Counted from the first letter of the stretch, positions 35,805 to 45,794 are shown. The stretch: DNA of 64,000 bases from an uncultured Tessaracoccus sp. (GCF_947286155.1 NZ_CAMYPD010000002.1:1-64000), one strand, 5' to 3'. The notes: generated by a model not told the origin, from the sequence alone. A program made the numbers and translations.

Positions 35805-38800
35805 ATGTCTCATCGTTCATCCAAGCGTCGCACGGCCTCCCTGGCCGCGCTCACGCTGACCGGCATGATCGGTTCGCTGGCGATGACTGCGTCCCCCGGT
35901 GACGCGGCCAGCGAACCGACGACCCGCACCTACAACGGTCCAGAGTCCTGCATCACCATCGACGCGGCCGGCAACGTCGTCGCCCCCGGCCCCGGCGATT
36001 GCGCCCAGTACGGTAAGGCCGGCCAGGGCCGCACCGACGCCACCGCCCGCAACGTGATCCTCATCATCGGCGACGGCATGGGCCAGCAGGAAATCACCGC
36101 TGCCCGCAACTACCTCAAGGGTGCGGCAGGCCGCTTCGAGGGCATCGACGAGCTCACCTCGGAGGGCATGTACACCCACCACTCCATCGACGCCAGCGGC
36201 AAGTTCAACTACGTGACGGACTCCGCCGCTTCCGCCACCGCATGGTCGACCGGCACCAAGACGTACAACGGCGCGCTCGGCATCAAGATCGACGGCAAGC
36301 CCGTCGAGAACATGATCGAGATCGCCAAGAAGGCTGGCATGCGCACCGGCAACGTCTCCACGTCTGAGATCCAGGACGCCACCCCTGCTGGCATGGGCTC
36401 CCACGCCGTCGGCCGCAAGTGCTACGGCCCGGAGAACACGAAGGAAGGCAATAAAGGTTGCTTCGGCGACTTCTACAACTCGCAGTACCGCGAGAACGGC
36501 GGCCTCGGCTCTATCTCCGAACAGCTCATCGAAACCCGCGCCGACGTCACCCTCGGCGGCGGCGCCAAGGCCTTCAACCAGATCGTGCAGGAGAGCGGCC
36601 CCGGCCGTAACCCGTTCCTCACCGGCGTGGATGGCATCAAGCAGACCGAGTGGACCGCCGGCAAGTCGGTGCTCGAAAACGCCAAGGACAACGGCTTCCA
36701 GGTGGTCACCACCGCCGACGAGCTCTCCGCTGTGACGAAGGCCGATCAGGACAACCCCGTGCTCGGCCTGTTCCACGACGGCAACATGACCACCCGCTTC
36801 GCCCCGTACCAGGCGGAAGTGGGCGGTGCGAAGAAGGCTCCACACACCTGCGAGAAGCAGGACATCGGCACCCAGCCGGAGCTCCCCCTCATGGCGAACA
36901 AGGCCATCGAGCTCCTCGACGACCCGAAGGCTGAGAAGGGCTTCTTCCTGCAGATCGAGTCGGCCTCCATCGATAAGCGCGCCCACGGCTCCGATATCTG
37001 CGGCCAGATCGGCGAGACCGAGCGTCTCGACGAGGTGACCAAGGCTGCGCTCGACTTCGCAAAGAAGGACGGCAACACCCTCGTCGTCGTGACCGCCGAC
37101 CACTCACACACCACGCAGATCGTCTACGACGAGGCCGACAATGTCTCGGCCACCGCTCGCATTCTCACCGCGGATGGCGCTCCGATGACCGTCTCCTACG
37201 GAACCATCCCCACCGAGGAGATTGCCAAGGGTTCCACCCAGCATACTGGCGCCCAGCTCCGCGTGGCTGCCTTCGGCCCCGGTGAAGAAAACGTCATCGG
37301 CCAGACCGACCAGACCGACCTCTTCTACACGATGCTGAGCGCGCTGGACCTCAACCCCAATAAGAAGCAGACCTCGACCGACGCGGCGCTGAAGAAGCCC
37401 GTCGCGGCTTCGAACCCGAACGAGACCTGCTTCAAGGTGGACGCGAACGGTAACGTCGTAGCTCCCGATGCGGGCGAATGTGGCCAGTACGGCACCGAGG
37501 GCCAGCAGCGCTCCAAGGAGCAGGCCAAGAACGTCATCCTGTTCATCGGCGATGGCATGGGCGACTCGGAAATCACCTCCGCCCGTAACTACCTCTACGG
37601 CGCCAACGGCCGCCTCCCCGGCGTCGACGCGCTCGACTACACCGGCTCCTACACGCACTGGGCGCTGGATCCGAAGACCGGCAAGCCCTCCTACGTGACG
37701 GACTCCGCCGCGTCGGGCACCGGCTGGGCCACCGGCACCAAGACCTACAACGGTGGCGTGAGCGTCGGCCTCGACGGCACCCCGAAGGCCAACCTGCTGG
37801 AGATGGCCAAGGCCAAGGGCATGAAGACCGGTAACGTGACCACCTCTGAGATCCAGGACGCCACCCCGGCTGTCATGGGCTCGCACGCGCTGAACCGCAA
37901 GTGCTACGGCCCGGAGAAGGAGAAGAACTCGAGCTCCTGCCAGACCGGCGCAACCGAGGGTCAGTACCGCGAGAACGGCGGCCTCGGTTCCATCTCCGAG
38001 CAGCTCGTGGACACCCGCGCCGACGTCACCCTCGGTGGCGGCGCCAAGGCGTTCGACCAGACCGTGCAGGTGAGCGGCAAGGCCGGCTCCACCGAGTGGA
38101 TGGCTGGCAAGAGCGTCGTCGACAACGCCAAGGCCAACGGCTACAAGGTGGTCACTACCAAGGCTGAGCTCGACGCTGTCAGCGCTGCCGATCAGAGCAC
38201 CCCGGTGCTCGGCCTCTTCTCGTCGGGCAACATGCCGCGCAACTTCCTGCGCAGCGTGCCGACGACCGACGGCGCTAAGAAGGATCCAGAGGAGTGCAAG
38301 CTCAACCCCGAGCGCTCCGACGATGTCCCCACCATGGCTGACATGACCGGCAAGGCACTCGACCTGCTGAAGAACGACAAGGGCTTCTTCCTGCAGGTGG
38401 AGGGCGCGTCGATCGACAAGGCTGACCACGATTCCGATATCTGTGGCCAGATCGGCGAACTCGACGACCTCGACCAGGCCGTGCAGGTGGCCCGTAAGTG
38501 GGTGGCCGAGAACAAGGAGCCCACGCTCATCGTTGTGACCGCCGACCACGCTCACACCTCGCAGATCGTGCAGAACAGCGTGCTCACCTCGGGCCTCGTG
38601 ACCAAGCTCCGCACGGCCGATGGCGACGAGATGAGCGTGAACTACGCCACTGCTCCCACCAACGAGGCTGCGGTCAAGAACTCGGCTTCGACGCACACTG
38701 GCGCTCAGCTGCGTATCGCAGCCCAGGGCCCGTCGGCGGAGAACGTCCTCGGTTTCACCGACCAGACTGACCTCCACTACACGATCGTCAACGCTCTGGG

Positions 38801-39065
38801 CCTCGACACCAACGTGCCGGCCGGTATCCCGTTCGTGCCCAGCGGTGATCAGAAGACCCCGACGCCTGACGACCAGGGCGACCAGGGCGGCGACAAGGGC
38901 GATCAGGGCGATCAGGGCGGCGACCAGGGTGGCGACAAGACCAACCCTGGCAAGAGCAAGCCGAAGCCCGGCATGCCGAAGACTGGTGCGGATGCCTCCA
39001 CCGGCGCGATCTTCATGCTCGCGCTGATGGCAGGTGCCGTGCTGATCGGCCGTCGTAACAAGTAA
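35805..39065 (+). CDS. Cell-wall-anchored tandem alkaline phosphatase (two PhoA domains)
   Basis: A 1086-residue secreted protein with two complete PhoA-type alkaline phosphatase domains, about residues 45-535 and 540-1025. Each has the metal Asp motif (IIGDGMG, D90; FIGDGMG, D583), the catalytic Ser in VTDSAAS (S140, S634), RKCYGP, ADVTLGGGAK, ESASIDKRAH or EGASIDKADH, VTADHSHTTQI or VTADHAHTSQI, and a final HTGAQLR. A signal peptide lies at the N-terminus. The C-terminus has a DQGGDKGDQGD-type repeat, then MPKTG, a hydrophobic segment and RRNK, which is a full sortase signal. The ATG at 35805 has AAAGG upstream. It would release phosphate from organic esters at the cell surface. Confidence 0.94.
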   Translation: MSHRSSKRRTASLAALTLTGMIGSLAMTASPGDAASEPTTRTYNGPESCITIDAAGNVVAPGPGDCAQYGKAGQGRTDATARNVILIIGDGMGQQEITAARNYLKGAAGRFEGIDELTSEGMYTHHSIDASGKFNYVTDSAASATAWSTGTKTYNGALGIKIDGKPVENMIEIAKKAGMRTGNVSTSEIQDATPAGMGSHAVGRKCYGPENTKEGNKGCFGDFYNSQYRENGGLGSISEQLIETRADVTLGGGAKAFNQIVQESGPGRNPFLTGVDGIKQTEWTAGKSVLENAKDNGFQVVTTADELSAVTKADQDNPVLGLFHDGNMTTRFAPYQAEVGGAKKAPHTCEKQDIGTQPELPLMANKAIELLDDPKAEKGFFLQIESASIDKRAHGSDICGQIGETERLDEVTKAALDFAKKDGNTLVVVTADHSHTTQIVYDEADNVSATARILTADGAPMTVSYGTIPTEEIAKGSTQHTGAQLRVAAFGPGEENVIGQTDQTDLFYTMLSALDLNPNKKQTSTDAALKKPVAASNPNETCFKVDANGNVVAPDAGECGQYGTEGQQRSKEQAKNVILFIGDGMGDSEITSARNYLYGANGRLPGVDALDYTGSYTHWALDPKTGKPSYVTDSAASGTGWATGTKTYNGGVSVGLDGTPKANLLEMAKAKGMKTGNVTTSEIQDATPAVMGSHALNRKCYGPEKEKNSSSCQTGATEGQYRENGGLGSISEQLVDTRADVTLGGGAKAFDQTVQVSGKAGSTEWMAGKSVVDNAKANGYKVVTTKAELDAVSAADQSTPVLGLFSSGNMPRNFLRSVPTTDGAKKDPEECKLNPERSDDVPTMADMTGKALDLLKNDKGFFLQVEGASIDKADHDSDICGQIGELDDLDQAVQVARKWVAENKEPTLIVVTADHAHTSQIVQNSVLTSGLVTKLRTADGDEMSVNYATAPTNEAAVKNSASTHTGAQLRIAAQGPSAENVLGFTDQTDLHYTIVNALGLDTNVPAGIPFVPSGDQKTPTPDDQGDQGGDKGDQGDQGGDQGGDKTNPGKSKPKPGMPKTGADASTGAIFMLALMAGAVLIGRRNK

Positions 39066-39076
39066 CCCACTCCTCG

Positions 39077-39122
39077 CGTGGCCCGGTTCCGGCTAGCTTC
39101 ATCGCGCCGGGGCCGGGCCACG
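39077..39122 (+). terminator. Terminator hairpin after the alkaline phosphatase gene
   Basis: A perfect 10-bp stem, CGTGGCCCGG with CCGGGCCACG, lies 11 bases after the stop codon with a 26-base loop. It separates the phosphatase from the TIGR03943/permease unit. Confidence 0.6.
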
Positions 39123-39141
39123 TGCCACCATTGGAAACGCC

Positions 39142-39930
39142 ATGTCTTCACCTTCTGCTCCTGCCGCGACGCGGAAGTCCGCGACGGCACAGTCCCTCGG
39201 TGCAACGTGCTTGTTAGCCCTTGCCACCGTCGTGTTCGGGATGCTCACCTCCGGCAGCTACACCAACTATCTCCAGCCGTGGTTCAAGCCCTATCTGCTC
39301 GCGGCGGTGATCGCGATGGTCGCGCTCGGCATCTGGACGCTGCTCAGCGCCAGCGACGCCATCGCCGACGCGGAAGACGCCGCGAACGCAGAAGCCGACA
39401 AACAGGCCGACGTGGCTGAGCCCCACCATCACGGCACCCCGCGGGTGGCCGGATTCTTGTTCGTGCCCGCGCTGGTGTTCGCACTCGCCGCTCCTGCCGC
39501 GCTCGGCACCGACGCCGCCGCCAAGCGGCCCGCATTAGAGAGCGCCCAGGTGGCCAAGCACAAAACCATCGATTTCGAGCCGCTGCCGGCGCAGGGACTC
39601 ACCGACCTCACCGTGCAGGACTACTCCGACCGATTCGTCTGGGGACGCCCCGAAGACCTCGTCGACAAGCGCGTGCGGATGCTCGGATTCGTCTCCAAGC
39701 CGAGCGAACTTGCGGACGATCAGTGGACGGTCAACCGCTTCCGCATCTACTGCTGCGCCGCCGACGCCAACCTGTACAGCGTGGCGGTCACGGGCGCAGA
39801 TATGCCCGATGGCGAGAACGTCTGGGTTGAAGTGGAGGGCTTCCTCGATGAGCAGGCCAGCAAAGACTACCCCGTGCTGAGCGCCGTGGACGTCAAGATC
39901 GTCGAGGAGCCCGCGGAGCCGTACCTATGA
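39142..39930 (+). CDS. TIGR03943-family membrane protein
   Basis: A 262-residue protein with three N-terminal hydrophobic segments (about residues 20-40, 48-68, 92-116). The soluble C-terminal half contains VRMLGFVSKPSELADDQWTVNRFRIYCCAADAN, a recognised feature of the TIGR03943 family, including its Cys pair. It overlaps the downstream permease gene by 4 bases (ATGA). TIGR03943 proteins are usually encoded with this permease. The pair is thought to be related to metal homeostasis, but the biochemical role is not established. Confidence 0.85.
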   Translation: MSSPSAPAATRKSATAQSLGATCLLALATVVFGMLTSGSYTNYLQPWFKPYLLAAVIAMVALGIWTLLSASDAIADAEDAANAEADKQADVAEPHHHGTPRVAGFLFVPALVFALAAPAALGTDAAAKRPALESAQVAKHKTIDFEPLPAQGLTDLTVQDYSDRFVWGRPEDLVDKRVRMLGFVSKPSELADDQWTVNRFRIYCCAADANLYSVAVTGADMPDGENVWVEVEGFLDEQASKDYPVLSAVDVKIVEEPAEPYL

Positions 39931-40901
39931 GCAACTTCATACGCATTTGGCTCGCGCCTTTCATCGCCGTCCTCGCGCTCCTGGCTCTTCTTCGCACGCT
40001 CGACGCCAACGGCCCGATGATCCAATTGACCGGCGCTGCCTCGACGTTCGGCACGCTGCTGCTTGCCATCGTCGTGCAGGCCTTGCCGTTCCTCGTACTG
40101 GGCGTCCTCGTCTCCGGCGCCATCGCGGCGTGGATGCCGAAAGATGTGCTCGCGAAGGTGACGCCCCGTTCACCATGGCTCGCCGTCCCCACCGCCGGTG
40201 CCGCCGGCATGGTGCTGCCAGGGTGCGAGTGCGCGTCGGTGCCCGTATCGCAGTCGCTGATGCGCCGCGGGCTCTCGCAGGCGGCAGCCTTGGCGTTTCT
40301 GCTGGCCGCCCCCGCAGTGAACCCCATCGTGCTGGTTGCCACCGCCGTGGCCTTTCAGGGCAACCCCATGATGGTCTGGGCGCGACTCGCGGCGTCGCTG
40401 CTCGCCGTCGTGGTGATCGGCTGGGTGTGGATTGCCGTCGGTAAGCAGGAATGGATGAAATCGCAATCAGGGCACGAGCACGAAGGGCAGTCCAAGGCGG
40501 ACATCTTCCGCGAGACAGCGACGCACGACCTGCTGCAGGCCGGCGGTTTTCTCGTCGTGGGTGCTGCCGCTGCGGCGGCGCTCAAGGTGTTCGTGCCCGC
40601 AGGCGTGCTCGCAACACTGACGGAGAACCCGTGGCTGGCCATCCTCATCATGGCGGCGCTAGCCGTCGCGCTCTCGCTGTGTTCCGAGGCCGACGCGTTC
40701 GTCGTCTCGTCGCTCACGACGGTGTCCCCCACCGCTCAGCTGGCGTTCCTCGTCGTGGGCCCGATGGTGGACATCAAACTGTTTGCGATGCAAAGCGGCG
40801 CGTTCGGCACGAAGTTCGCGACGCGTTTCATGCCGCTCACGCTGGTGGTGTGCATCCTCTCGGCCGCGCTGGTGGGCAGGCTGATGTTCGGGACGTTCTG
40901 A
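39927..40901 (+). CDS. Permease, DUF318/YraQ-like, partner of TIGR03943 protein
   Basis: A 324-residue polytopic membrane protein with about eight segments. The hallmark segment GAAGMVLPGCECASVPVSQSLMRRGLSQAAALAFLLAAPAVNPIV holds the Cys-Glu-Cys motif of the DUF318 permease family. A second inverted-repeat-like half follows, including SLCSEADAFVVSSLTTVSP. A His/Glu-rich loop (SGHEHEGQ) lies between. It is co-translated with the TIGR03943 gene and convergent with purL. The transported species is unknown. Confidence 0.85.
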   Translation: MSNFIRIWLAPFIAVLALLALLRTLDANGPMIQLTGAASTFGTLLLAIVVQALPFLVLGVLVSGAIAAWMPKDVLAKVTPRSPWLAVPTAGAAGMVLPGCECASVPVSQSLMRRGLSQAAALAFLLAAPAVNPIVLVATAVAFQGNPMMVWARLAASLLAVVVIGWVWIAVGKQEWMKSQSGHEHEGQSKADIFRETATHDLLQAGGFLVVGAAAAAALKVFVPAGVLATLTENPWLAILIMAALAVALSLCSEADAFVVSSLTTVSPTAQLAFLVVGPMVDIKLFAMQSGAFGTKFATRFMPLTLVVCILSAALVGRLMFGTF

Positions 40902-40911
40902 GCCGCCCGCG

Positions 40912-43167
40912 TTAACCCAGGGCTGCTGGCAGCGGCGCTTCCCAGGCCGCGCGGGCCTCGTCGAGGGAAATGGAGAACTGGCCGACGAATTCGAGCTGGT
41001 TGTCGCCGGTGACCTCACCAATGCGCGTGATGGGCACACCGTGGGTGGCGCACAGCTCCTCGAAGCGGGGCAGGCCGGCGCCGGAGAGCGAGACGAGCGC
41101 GCGGGCCGCGGATTCGCTGAAGAGGTCGACGGTGGCGTCCTCTCCGGGGAGCGTCACGGCGAAGCCAGCGCCATGACGGAACGCGGACTCCGCGAGCGCG
41201 ACAGCGAGCCCACCCTCGGACAGATCGTGCGACGAGGTGAGCAGCCCCTCCTTGGCCGCCATCTGGAACACTGCGGCGAGCGCTTTCTCTTCCGCCAGCC
41301 GCACCTTGGGCGGCATGCCGCCGAGGTGCCCGTCGTGGAGCTGCGTCTCCCAAATGGAGCCAGAGAGTTCCTCGTCGGTGGTGCCGAGTAGGCAGATGGC
41401 GTCGCCGGTGTATTGGAAGCCTGACTTGATGCGGGTGGCGACGTCGTCGATGACACCCACGACGCCGATGGTCGGCGTCGGAAGGATGGCGGTGTCGCCG
41501 GTGGAGTTGTAGAGCGAAACGTTGCCGCCGGTGACCGGCGTGCCGAGCTCGCGGCAGCCGTCGACGAGCCCCAGCACCGTCTCGACGAATTGCCACATGA
41601 TCTCGGGATTTTCTGGGTTGCCGTAGTTGAGGCAGTCGGTGATCGCGACGGGTTGGGCACCGGAGACTGCGACGTTGCGGTAGGCCTCGGCGAGCGAGAG
41701 CTGCGCGCCCAGGTAGGGGTTGAGGAACGTGAAGCGGGAGTTGGCGTCCATCGCCATCGCGATGCCGAGGCCGGTCTCCTCGTCGATGCGGATCATGCCC
41801 GCGTCGTCCGGCTGCGCCATCACGGAATTGCCGCGCACGAAGCGGTCGTACTGCCTTGTGATCCACGTCTTGTCAGCGATATTGGGGTGCGCGAGGACGT
41901 CGAGGAAGGCGCGCTTGAGCCCTTCGGGCGAGTTGTCGCGCGGGAGGTCTTCGGCCCGGTTGCCGTTGACCTCGTCGAGCCATCCGGGGCGCCAGTAGGG
42001 GCGCTCGTAGACGGGGCCGTCGTGCGCGACGGTGGTGGGGTCGACGTCGACGATGGTCTCGCCGTGCCAGTCGATCACGAGGCGGTCGCCGTCGGTGACC
42101 TCACCGATGACGGTGGCCTGCACGTCCCACTTCGCACAGATCTCCATGAAGCGCTCGATCTTGTCAGGCTCGACGACGGCCATCATGCGCTCCTGCGATT
42201 CGCTCATGAGAATCTCTTCGGGCAGCAGCGACGGGTCGCGCAGCGGCACCGTATCGAGCTCGATGTGCATGCCGCCGTCGCCTGCCGATGCGAGCTCCGA
42301 CGTGCCGCACGAGATGCCGGCGGCACCGAGGTCTTGGATGCCGGAGATGAGGCCCTCGGCGAACAGCTCGAGCGTGCATTCGATGAGCAGCTTCTCCATG
42401 AATGGGTCGCCCACCTGCACGCTGGGGCGCTTCGCCGGGCCGTCCTCGTCGAATGCCTCCGACGCGAGGATCGACGCGCCGCCGATGCCGTCGCCGCCCG
42501 TGGCCGAACCAAACAGGATCACCTTGTTGCCGACGCCACGCGCGAACGCGAGGTGGAGGTCTTCGTGGCGCAGCACGCCGACGCAAAACGCGTTGACGAG
42601 CGGGTTTGCCCGGTAGGTGTCGTGGAACTGCACCTCTCCCCCGACGTTGGGCAGGCCGAGGCAGTTGCCGTAGCCGCCCACTCCGGCGACGATGCCGGGC
42701 AGGACGCGCTTGGTGTCATCGTCGTCGAGCGGGCCGAAGCGCAGGGAGTCCATCACAGCGATGGGGCGGGCGCCCATGGCGAGGATGTCGCGCACGATGC
42801 CGCCGACGCCGGTGGCGGCGCCTTGGTACGGCTCAACGTAGCTGGGGTGGTTGTGCGACTCGGCTTTGAAGGTGACCGCCCAGCCCTGGCCCACGTCGAC
42901 GACGCCGGCCTGTTCGCCGATGCCCGCCAGCAGCGGGCCGCGCGGGGTCTCCTGGCTCAGTTCGCCGAACTTTGTGAGGTGCACCTTGGATGACTTGTAG
43001 GAGCAGTGTTCCGACCACATCACCGAGTACATGGCGAGCTCGCCCGAGGTGGGGCGGCGGCCGAGAATCTCACGGATGCGCGCGTACTCGTCGTCCTTGA
43101 CGCCTAGGGCAGCGTAGGGCTGTTCCAGGTCGGGGGTGTTGATCGCGTTCGAAACTGTGTCTACCAC
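40912..43167 (-). CDS. purL: Phosphoribosylformylglycinamidine synthase subunit II
   Basis: A 751-residue small-type FGAM synthase catalytic subunit that uses ATP and ammonia from PurQ, with PurS as third subunit. Motifs seen include [70 protein letters not shown] and [16 protein letters not shown]. Length is typical of the PurSQL type. The purQS pair lies 1.7 kb upstream on the same strand, separated by an anti-sigma/sigma pair and one copy of the 80-bp repeat. Confidence 0.96.
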   Translation of the reverse strand: MVDTVSNAINTPDLEQPYAALGVKDDEYARIREILGRRPTSGELAMYSVMWSEHCSYKSSKVHLTKFGELSQETPRGPLLAGIGEQAGVVDVGQGWAVTFKAESHNHPSYVEPYQGAATGVGGIVRDILAMGARPIAVMDSLRFGPLDDDDTKRVLPGIVAGVGGYGNCLGLPNVGGEVQFHDTYRANPLVNAFCVGVLRHEDLHLAFARGVGNKVILFGSATGGDGIGGASILASEAFDEDGPAKRPSVQVGDPFMEKLLIECTLELFAEGLISGIQDLGAAGISCGTSELASAGDGGMHIELDTVPLRDPSLLPEEILMSESQERMMAVVEPDKIERFMEICAKWDVQATVIGEVTDGDRLVIDWHGETIVDVDPTTVAHDGPVYERPYWRPGWLDEVNGNRAEDLPRDNSPEGLKRAFLDVLAHPNIADKTWITRQYDRFVRGNSVMAQPDDAGMIRIDEETGLGIAMAMDANSRFTFLNPYLGAQLSLAEAYRNVAVSGAQPVAITDCLNYGNPENPEIMWQFVETVLGLVDGCRELGTPVTGGNVSLYNSTGDTAILPTPTIGVVGVIDDVATRIKSGFQYTGDAICLLGTTDEELSGSIWETQLHDGHLGGMPPKVRLAEEKALAAVFQMAAKEGLLTSSHDLSEGGLAVALAESAFRHGAGFAVTLPGEDATVDLFSESAARALVSLSGAGLPRFEELCATHGVPITRIGEVTGDNQLEFVGQFSISLDEARAAWEAPLPAALG

Positions 43168-43239
43168 GCATCACAATCTACCTGGTGTGCCTCGGTTGCG
43201 GGCGCCACCTCCGAACCGGGCGCCTGGGCACTCGAAAAA

Positions 43240-43319
43240 GTTGACCGTTATCCTCCATCAGAAGCTTGCGGACCCCCGTTTTCGGGGATTTCTTGCAGGT
43301 GTGGAGGATAACGGTCAAC
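43240..43319. repeat. 80-bp palindromic repeat element, copy C
   Basis: Arms GTTGACCGTTATCCTCCA and its exact 18-base reverse complement lie at the ends; the next pair is T-T, so one arm position differs from copies A and B. The interior has CAGAAGC and an inner hairpin CCCCG/CGGGG around TTTT. The element is preceded by AAAAA and followed by T. It lies in the gap between purL and the anti-sigma-like gene, with no coding gene attached. Confidence 0.9.
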
Positions 43320-43346
43320 TGGGGGGCGTCGGGCCTCAGCGCATCG

Positions 43347-44357
43347 CTACTGGGCGAGCGGCTTGAGGGTTGATTGGATCGTCACTGCATCGGCAGGCAC
43401 GTGCGCCTCGGCGAGTTGGTGAATAATCGTTTCGGTGGCTTCATCGATGAACCAGGCAGACACCATGACCCCTTGGTTGTCTTTGGACACGCGCAGGTCC
43501 GGCACTTCCCTGCGCAAGGGAACCAGCGCGTCGTGCGCGGCTTGGATCTGCTCGCGGCTCGGCACCTCTTCTCGTGCCTCGACGCACAGCTCGCCTTGCC
43601 ACACCTCTCGCAGGCTCTTGAACGCGCCCTCCGCGTCTTGTCTGACCACCACGTTGAAGGCGTTCGAACCATCGCTCACCCACAGATCGACGTAACCAGG
43701 CAGCGCCTCAGCTTTGCGGACGAGCGCATCACGGTCGTTTCGTCCACCCTTCTTCGCGCCAGCCAAGGGATCCTCACACAGCTGCGGGACGTCAGCAGGG
43801 TCTTCTTCGTCGACGGGTTCCGCACCCTTGGGCTGCTCCAGCGTCGGCTGCTGGGTCAGCGTGAAGGTTTGCTTCGTGCTGTCGAAGTGCCCGACGACCC
43901 ACGCGTCCGCAATGCGGAACTCTGGCGCTTCCGCGTATTTGCTGGCCTCGATCTTCTCCCAATCGATCTCGCCTGTCACAGTCGGCCCTTCACACTGCGG
44001 CGGCGCGCTCTGCATCACCGCAGTACACATCATCACCGGGGACTTCGCGTCCTTGCGCAGCAACGTCACCTGTCCCGCGACGAGTTGCTGGCCGGGCTCA
44101 GTACTCGGCGACGAGGGCTGCTCGGAGAGCACTTCCTCGCTCTGCGTCGCTCCTGGAACGGCGTCCACATATGTCGACGGCCCTGTGGGCGTCCCGGTCT
44201 GTAGGAACACTGCTCCGACCGCTACCAAGGCCACTGCCGCCGTTGCGGTGCCAGCGGCGATGGTTTGGCGCCGACGCCGACGCTTGCGCACACCGCTCGC
44301 AAGGCCACGCGTAGACATGCTGGGCGCGAGTTCTTCAAGTTGATCATGCAGGTTCAT
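43347..44357 (-). CDS. Membrane-anchored protein, probable anti-sigma partner of the adjacent ECF sigma factor
   Basis: A 336-residue protein with a cytoplasmic N-terminus (~30 residues, RKRRRRRQ just before the membrane), one membrane segment at about residues 32-53 and a large extracytoplasmic domain. No enzyme motif is recognised. Its start overlaps the sigma factor stop by 4 bases (ATGA), and that arrangement is typical of a regulator of the sigma factor. The short cytoplasmic part lacks a recognisable zinc anti-sigma motif, so the role is inferred from context. Confidence 0.65.
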   Translation of the reverse strand: MNLHDQLEELAPSMSTRGLASGVRKRRRRRQTIAAGTATAAVALVAVGAVFLQTGTPTGPSTYVDAVPGATQSEEVLSEQPSSPSTEPGQQLVAGQVTLLRKDAKSPVMMCTAVMQSAPPQCEGPTVTGEIDWEKIEASKYAEAPEFRIADAWVVGHFDSTKQTFTLTQQPTLEQPKGAEPVDEEDPADVPQLCEDPLAGAKKGGRNDRDALVRKAEALPGYVDLWVSDGSNAFNVVVRQDAEGAFKSLREVWQGELCVEAREEVPSREQIQAAHDALVPLRREVPDLRVSKDNQGVMVSAWFIDEATETIIHQLAEAHVPADAVTIQSTLKPLAQ

Positions 44358-44827
44358 GCGAGTTCCTCCTGTTCGACCAGCCCGCTGTTGCGCAGGACCT
44401 GGATTCCTCGGTGGAGGTGGGCTTTGACCGTCCCTTCCGGCATGCCAAGCGTTTTGGCCACTTGCGGCACGGTGAGATCGTCGAAATAGCGCAACGTGAT
44501 GACCGCTCGCTGTGGACGGCTGAGCGTGCGCAGGGCACGCGCAAGGTCCAGCCGCACTTCAACTCGGGCATCAGCATCGGACCGTTCCGGCATATGTTCG
44601 ACGGGTTGCTCATGCCAGCTCCGCCGACGCCACCAGGAGATGTACGTGCGGTGCAGGGTCGTGCGCACGTACCCCTCGAAACGATCGTCATCCCCGTCAT
44701 ACTTGCTCCAGCACTTCACGAGTGCGGTCTGAAGCAGGTCCTCGGCGTGCTGCCGATCCCCGGTGAGCAGCCACGCAGCGCGGAGCAGCCGCTCACCGCG
44801 GTCGAGGATGAATTCGTCGAAGCCCAT
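44354..44827 (-). CDS. ECF RNA polymerase sigma factor, SigE family
   Basis: A 157-residue extracytoplasmic-function sigma factor. Region 2 covers about residues 5-65 (AAWLLTGDRQHAEDLLQTALVKCW, then FEGYVRTTLHRTYISWWRRRSW). Region 4 covers residues 95-150 with LSRPQRAVITLRYFDDLTVPQVAKTLGMPEGTVKAHLHRG. Both are typical of the actinobacterial SigE-type family. It is paired with a membrane-anchored gene downstream. It is inserted between purQ and purL, and no target promoter is evident. Confidence 0.9.
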   Translation of the reverse strand: MGFDEFILDRGERLLRAAWLLTGDRQHAEDLLQTALVKCWSKYDGDDDRFEGYVRTTLHRTYISWWRRRSWHEQPVEHMPERSDADARVEVRLDLARALRTLSRPQRAVITLRYFDDLTVPQVAKTLGMPEGTVKAHLHRGIQVLRNSGLVEQEELA

Positions 44828-44889
44828 GTGTTACCTCCAACCAGTTACACGCTTTCGAGTACGTGAACCGTTGCAGGCGGGACGAACAA

Positions 44890-45558
44890 TTATCGCTGGA
44901 GGAAGGTCAGCACGGATTCGAAGAAGCGGCGACCGTCGACGGACGTGGCGGTGAGTTCCTCGACGTTGTGTTCGGGGTGCGGCATGAGGCCGACGACGTT
45001 GCCGCTCTCGTTCGTGATGCCGGCGATGTCGTTGGCGGAGCCGTTGGGGTTGTCGAGGTAGCGGAACACCACCTGGTCGTTGTCTTCCAGCTTGCGCAGC
45101 ACCTCGGGTGCCGCCTGGAAGTTACCCTCACCGTTCTTGAGCGCGATGGTGATTTCTTCACCCTTGTTAAACACGCACGTCCAGACGGTGTCTTTCGTTT
45201 CGACGCGCAGACGCTCGTCGCGGCAAATGAACTGCTGGCCAGCATTGCGAATCATCGCGCCTTCGAGGAGCTGCGCCTCACAGAGAATCTGGAACCCATT
45301 GCAGATGCCGAGGATCGGCATGCCCTTGCGCGCGGCGTCGATGACGGTTGCCATCACGGGGCTCAAGCTCGAGATCGCACCACAGCGCAGGTAGTCGCCG
45401 TAGGAGAATCCGCCCGGCAGGATGATGGCGTCGACGCCGAGGATAGAGTCCGACGCATGCCACAGCGGCACTGCTTCAGCACCGCTCAGACGCACCGCGC
45501 GCAGCGCGTCGTGATCGTCGAGCGAGCCGGGGAATGTGACGACGCCGATCTTGGTCAT
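44890..45558 (-). CDS. purQ: Phosphoribosylformylglycinamidine synthase subunit I (glutaminase)
   Basis: A 222-residue class I glutamine amidotransferase that supplies ammonia to PurL. The nucleophile Cys lies in [12 protein letters not shown], and the His/Glu of the triad are in [11 protein letters not shown]. The N-terminus ([21 protein letters not shown]) matches the family. It overlaps purS by 4 bases (ATGA). Length is typical. Confidence 0.95.
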   Translation of the reverse strand: MTKIGVVTFPGSLDDHDALRAVRLSGAEAVPLWHASDSILGVDAIILPGGFSYGDYLRCGAISSLSPVMATVIDAARKGMPILGICNGFQILCEAQLLEGAMIRNAGQQFICRDERLRVETKDTVWTCVFNKGEEITIALKNGEGNFQAAPEVLRKLEDNDQVVFRYLDNPNGSANDIAGITNESGNVVGLMPHPEHNVEELTATSVDGRRFFESVLTFLQR

Positions 45559-45794
45559 TCGACCACCACGTCGAACGACTCGATGACGGTGTTGGCCAGC
45601 AGCGTCTCGGCCGCGGCACGGATCTGGGTGAGTACCTCGTCGGTGACTTCACCCTCGACGTCGATCTCGAATCGCTTTCCTTGACGCACGGTAAGGCCCT
45701 GGAATCCGAGACGGTGCAGTGCGCCGGTGACGGCCTTCCCCTGGGGGTCGAGAATCTCCGGCTTCGGCATAACGTTGACGACGACGCGTGGCAT
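45555..45794 (-). CDS. purS: Phosphoribosylformylglycinamidine synthase subunit PurS
   Basis: A 79-residue PurS protein that bridges PurQ and PurL in the FGAM synthase complex. The sequence [28 protein letters not shown] and [13 protein letters not shown] is diagnostic. The ATG at 45794 is chosen because the longer frame to 45902 adds 36 unrelated residues. It is the first gene of the purS-purQ pair. Confidence 0.92.
   Translation of the reverse strand: MPRVVVNVMPKPEILDPQGKAVTGALHRLGFQGLTVRQGKRFEIDVEGEVTDEVLTQIRAAAETLLANTVIESFDVVVE

Noticed and set aside
35817..38777. Two long minus-strand frames opposite the tandem phosphatase
   Set aside because: They mirror the duplicated phosphatase halves and have only biased composition. 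The coding strand carries all PhoA motifs.
38870..38990. Repeat-rich stretch near the end of the phosphatase gene as a CRISPR-like array
   Set aside because: It encodes an in-frame Asp/Gln/Gly spacer of variable short units before the sortase signal, without regular spacers.
41590..42993. 467-residue plus-strand frame opposite purL
   Set aside because: Shadow of purL codons with no recognisable domain or ribosome-binding site.
43240..43319. Reading the repeat only as an ordinary terminator
   Set aside because: The 18-base outer arms are shared with two distant copies and one copy carries a gene stop codon. A terminator would not need sequence identity, although it may still have that effect.
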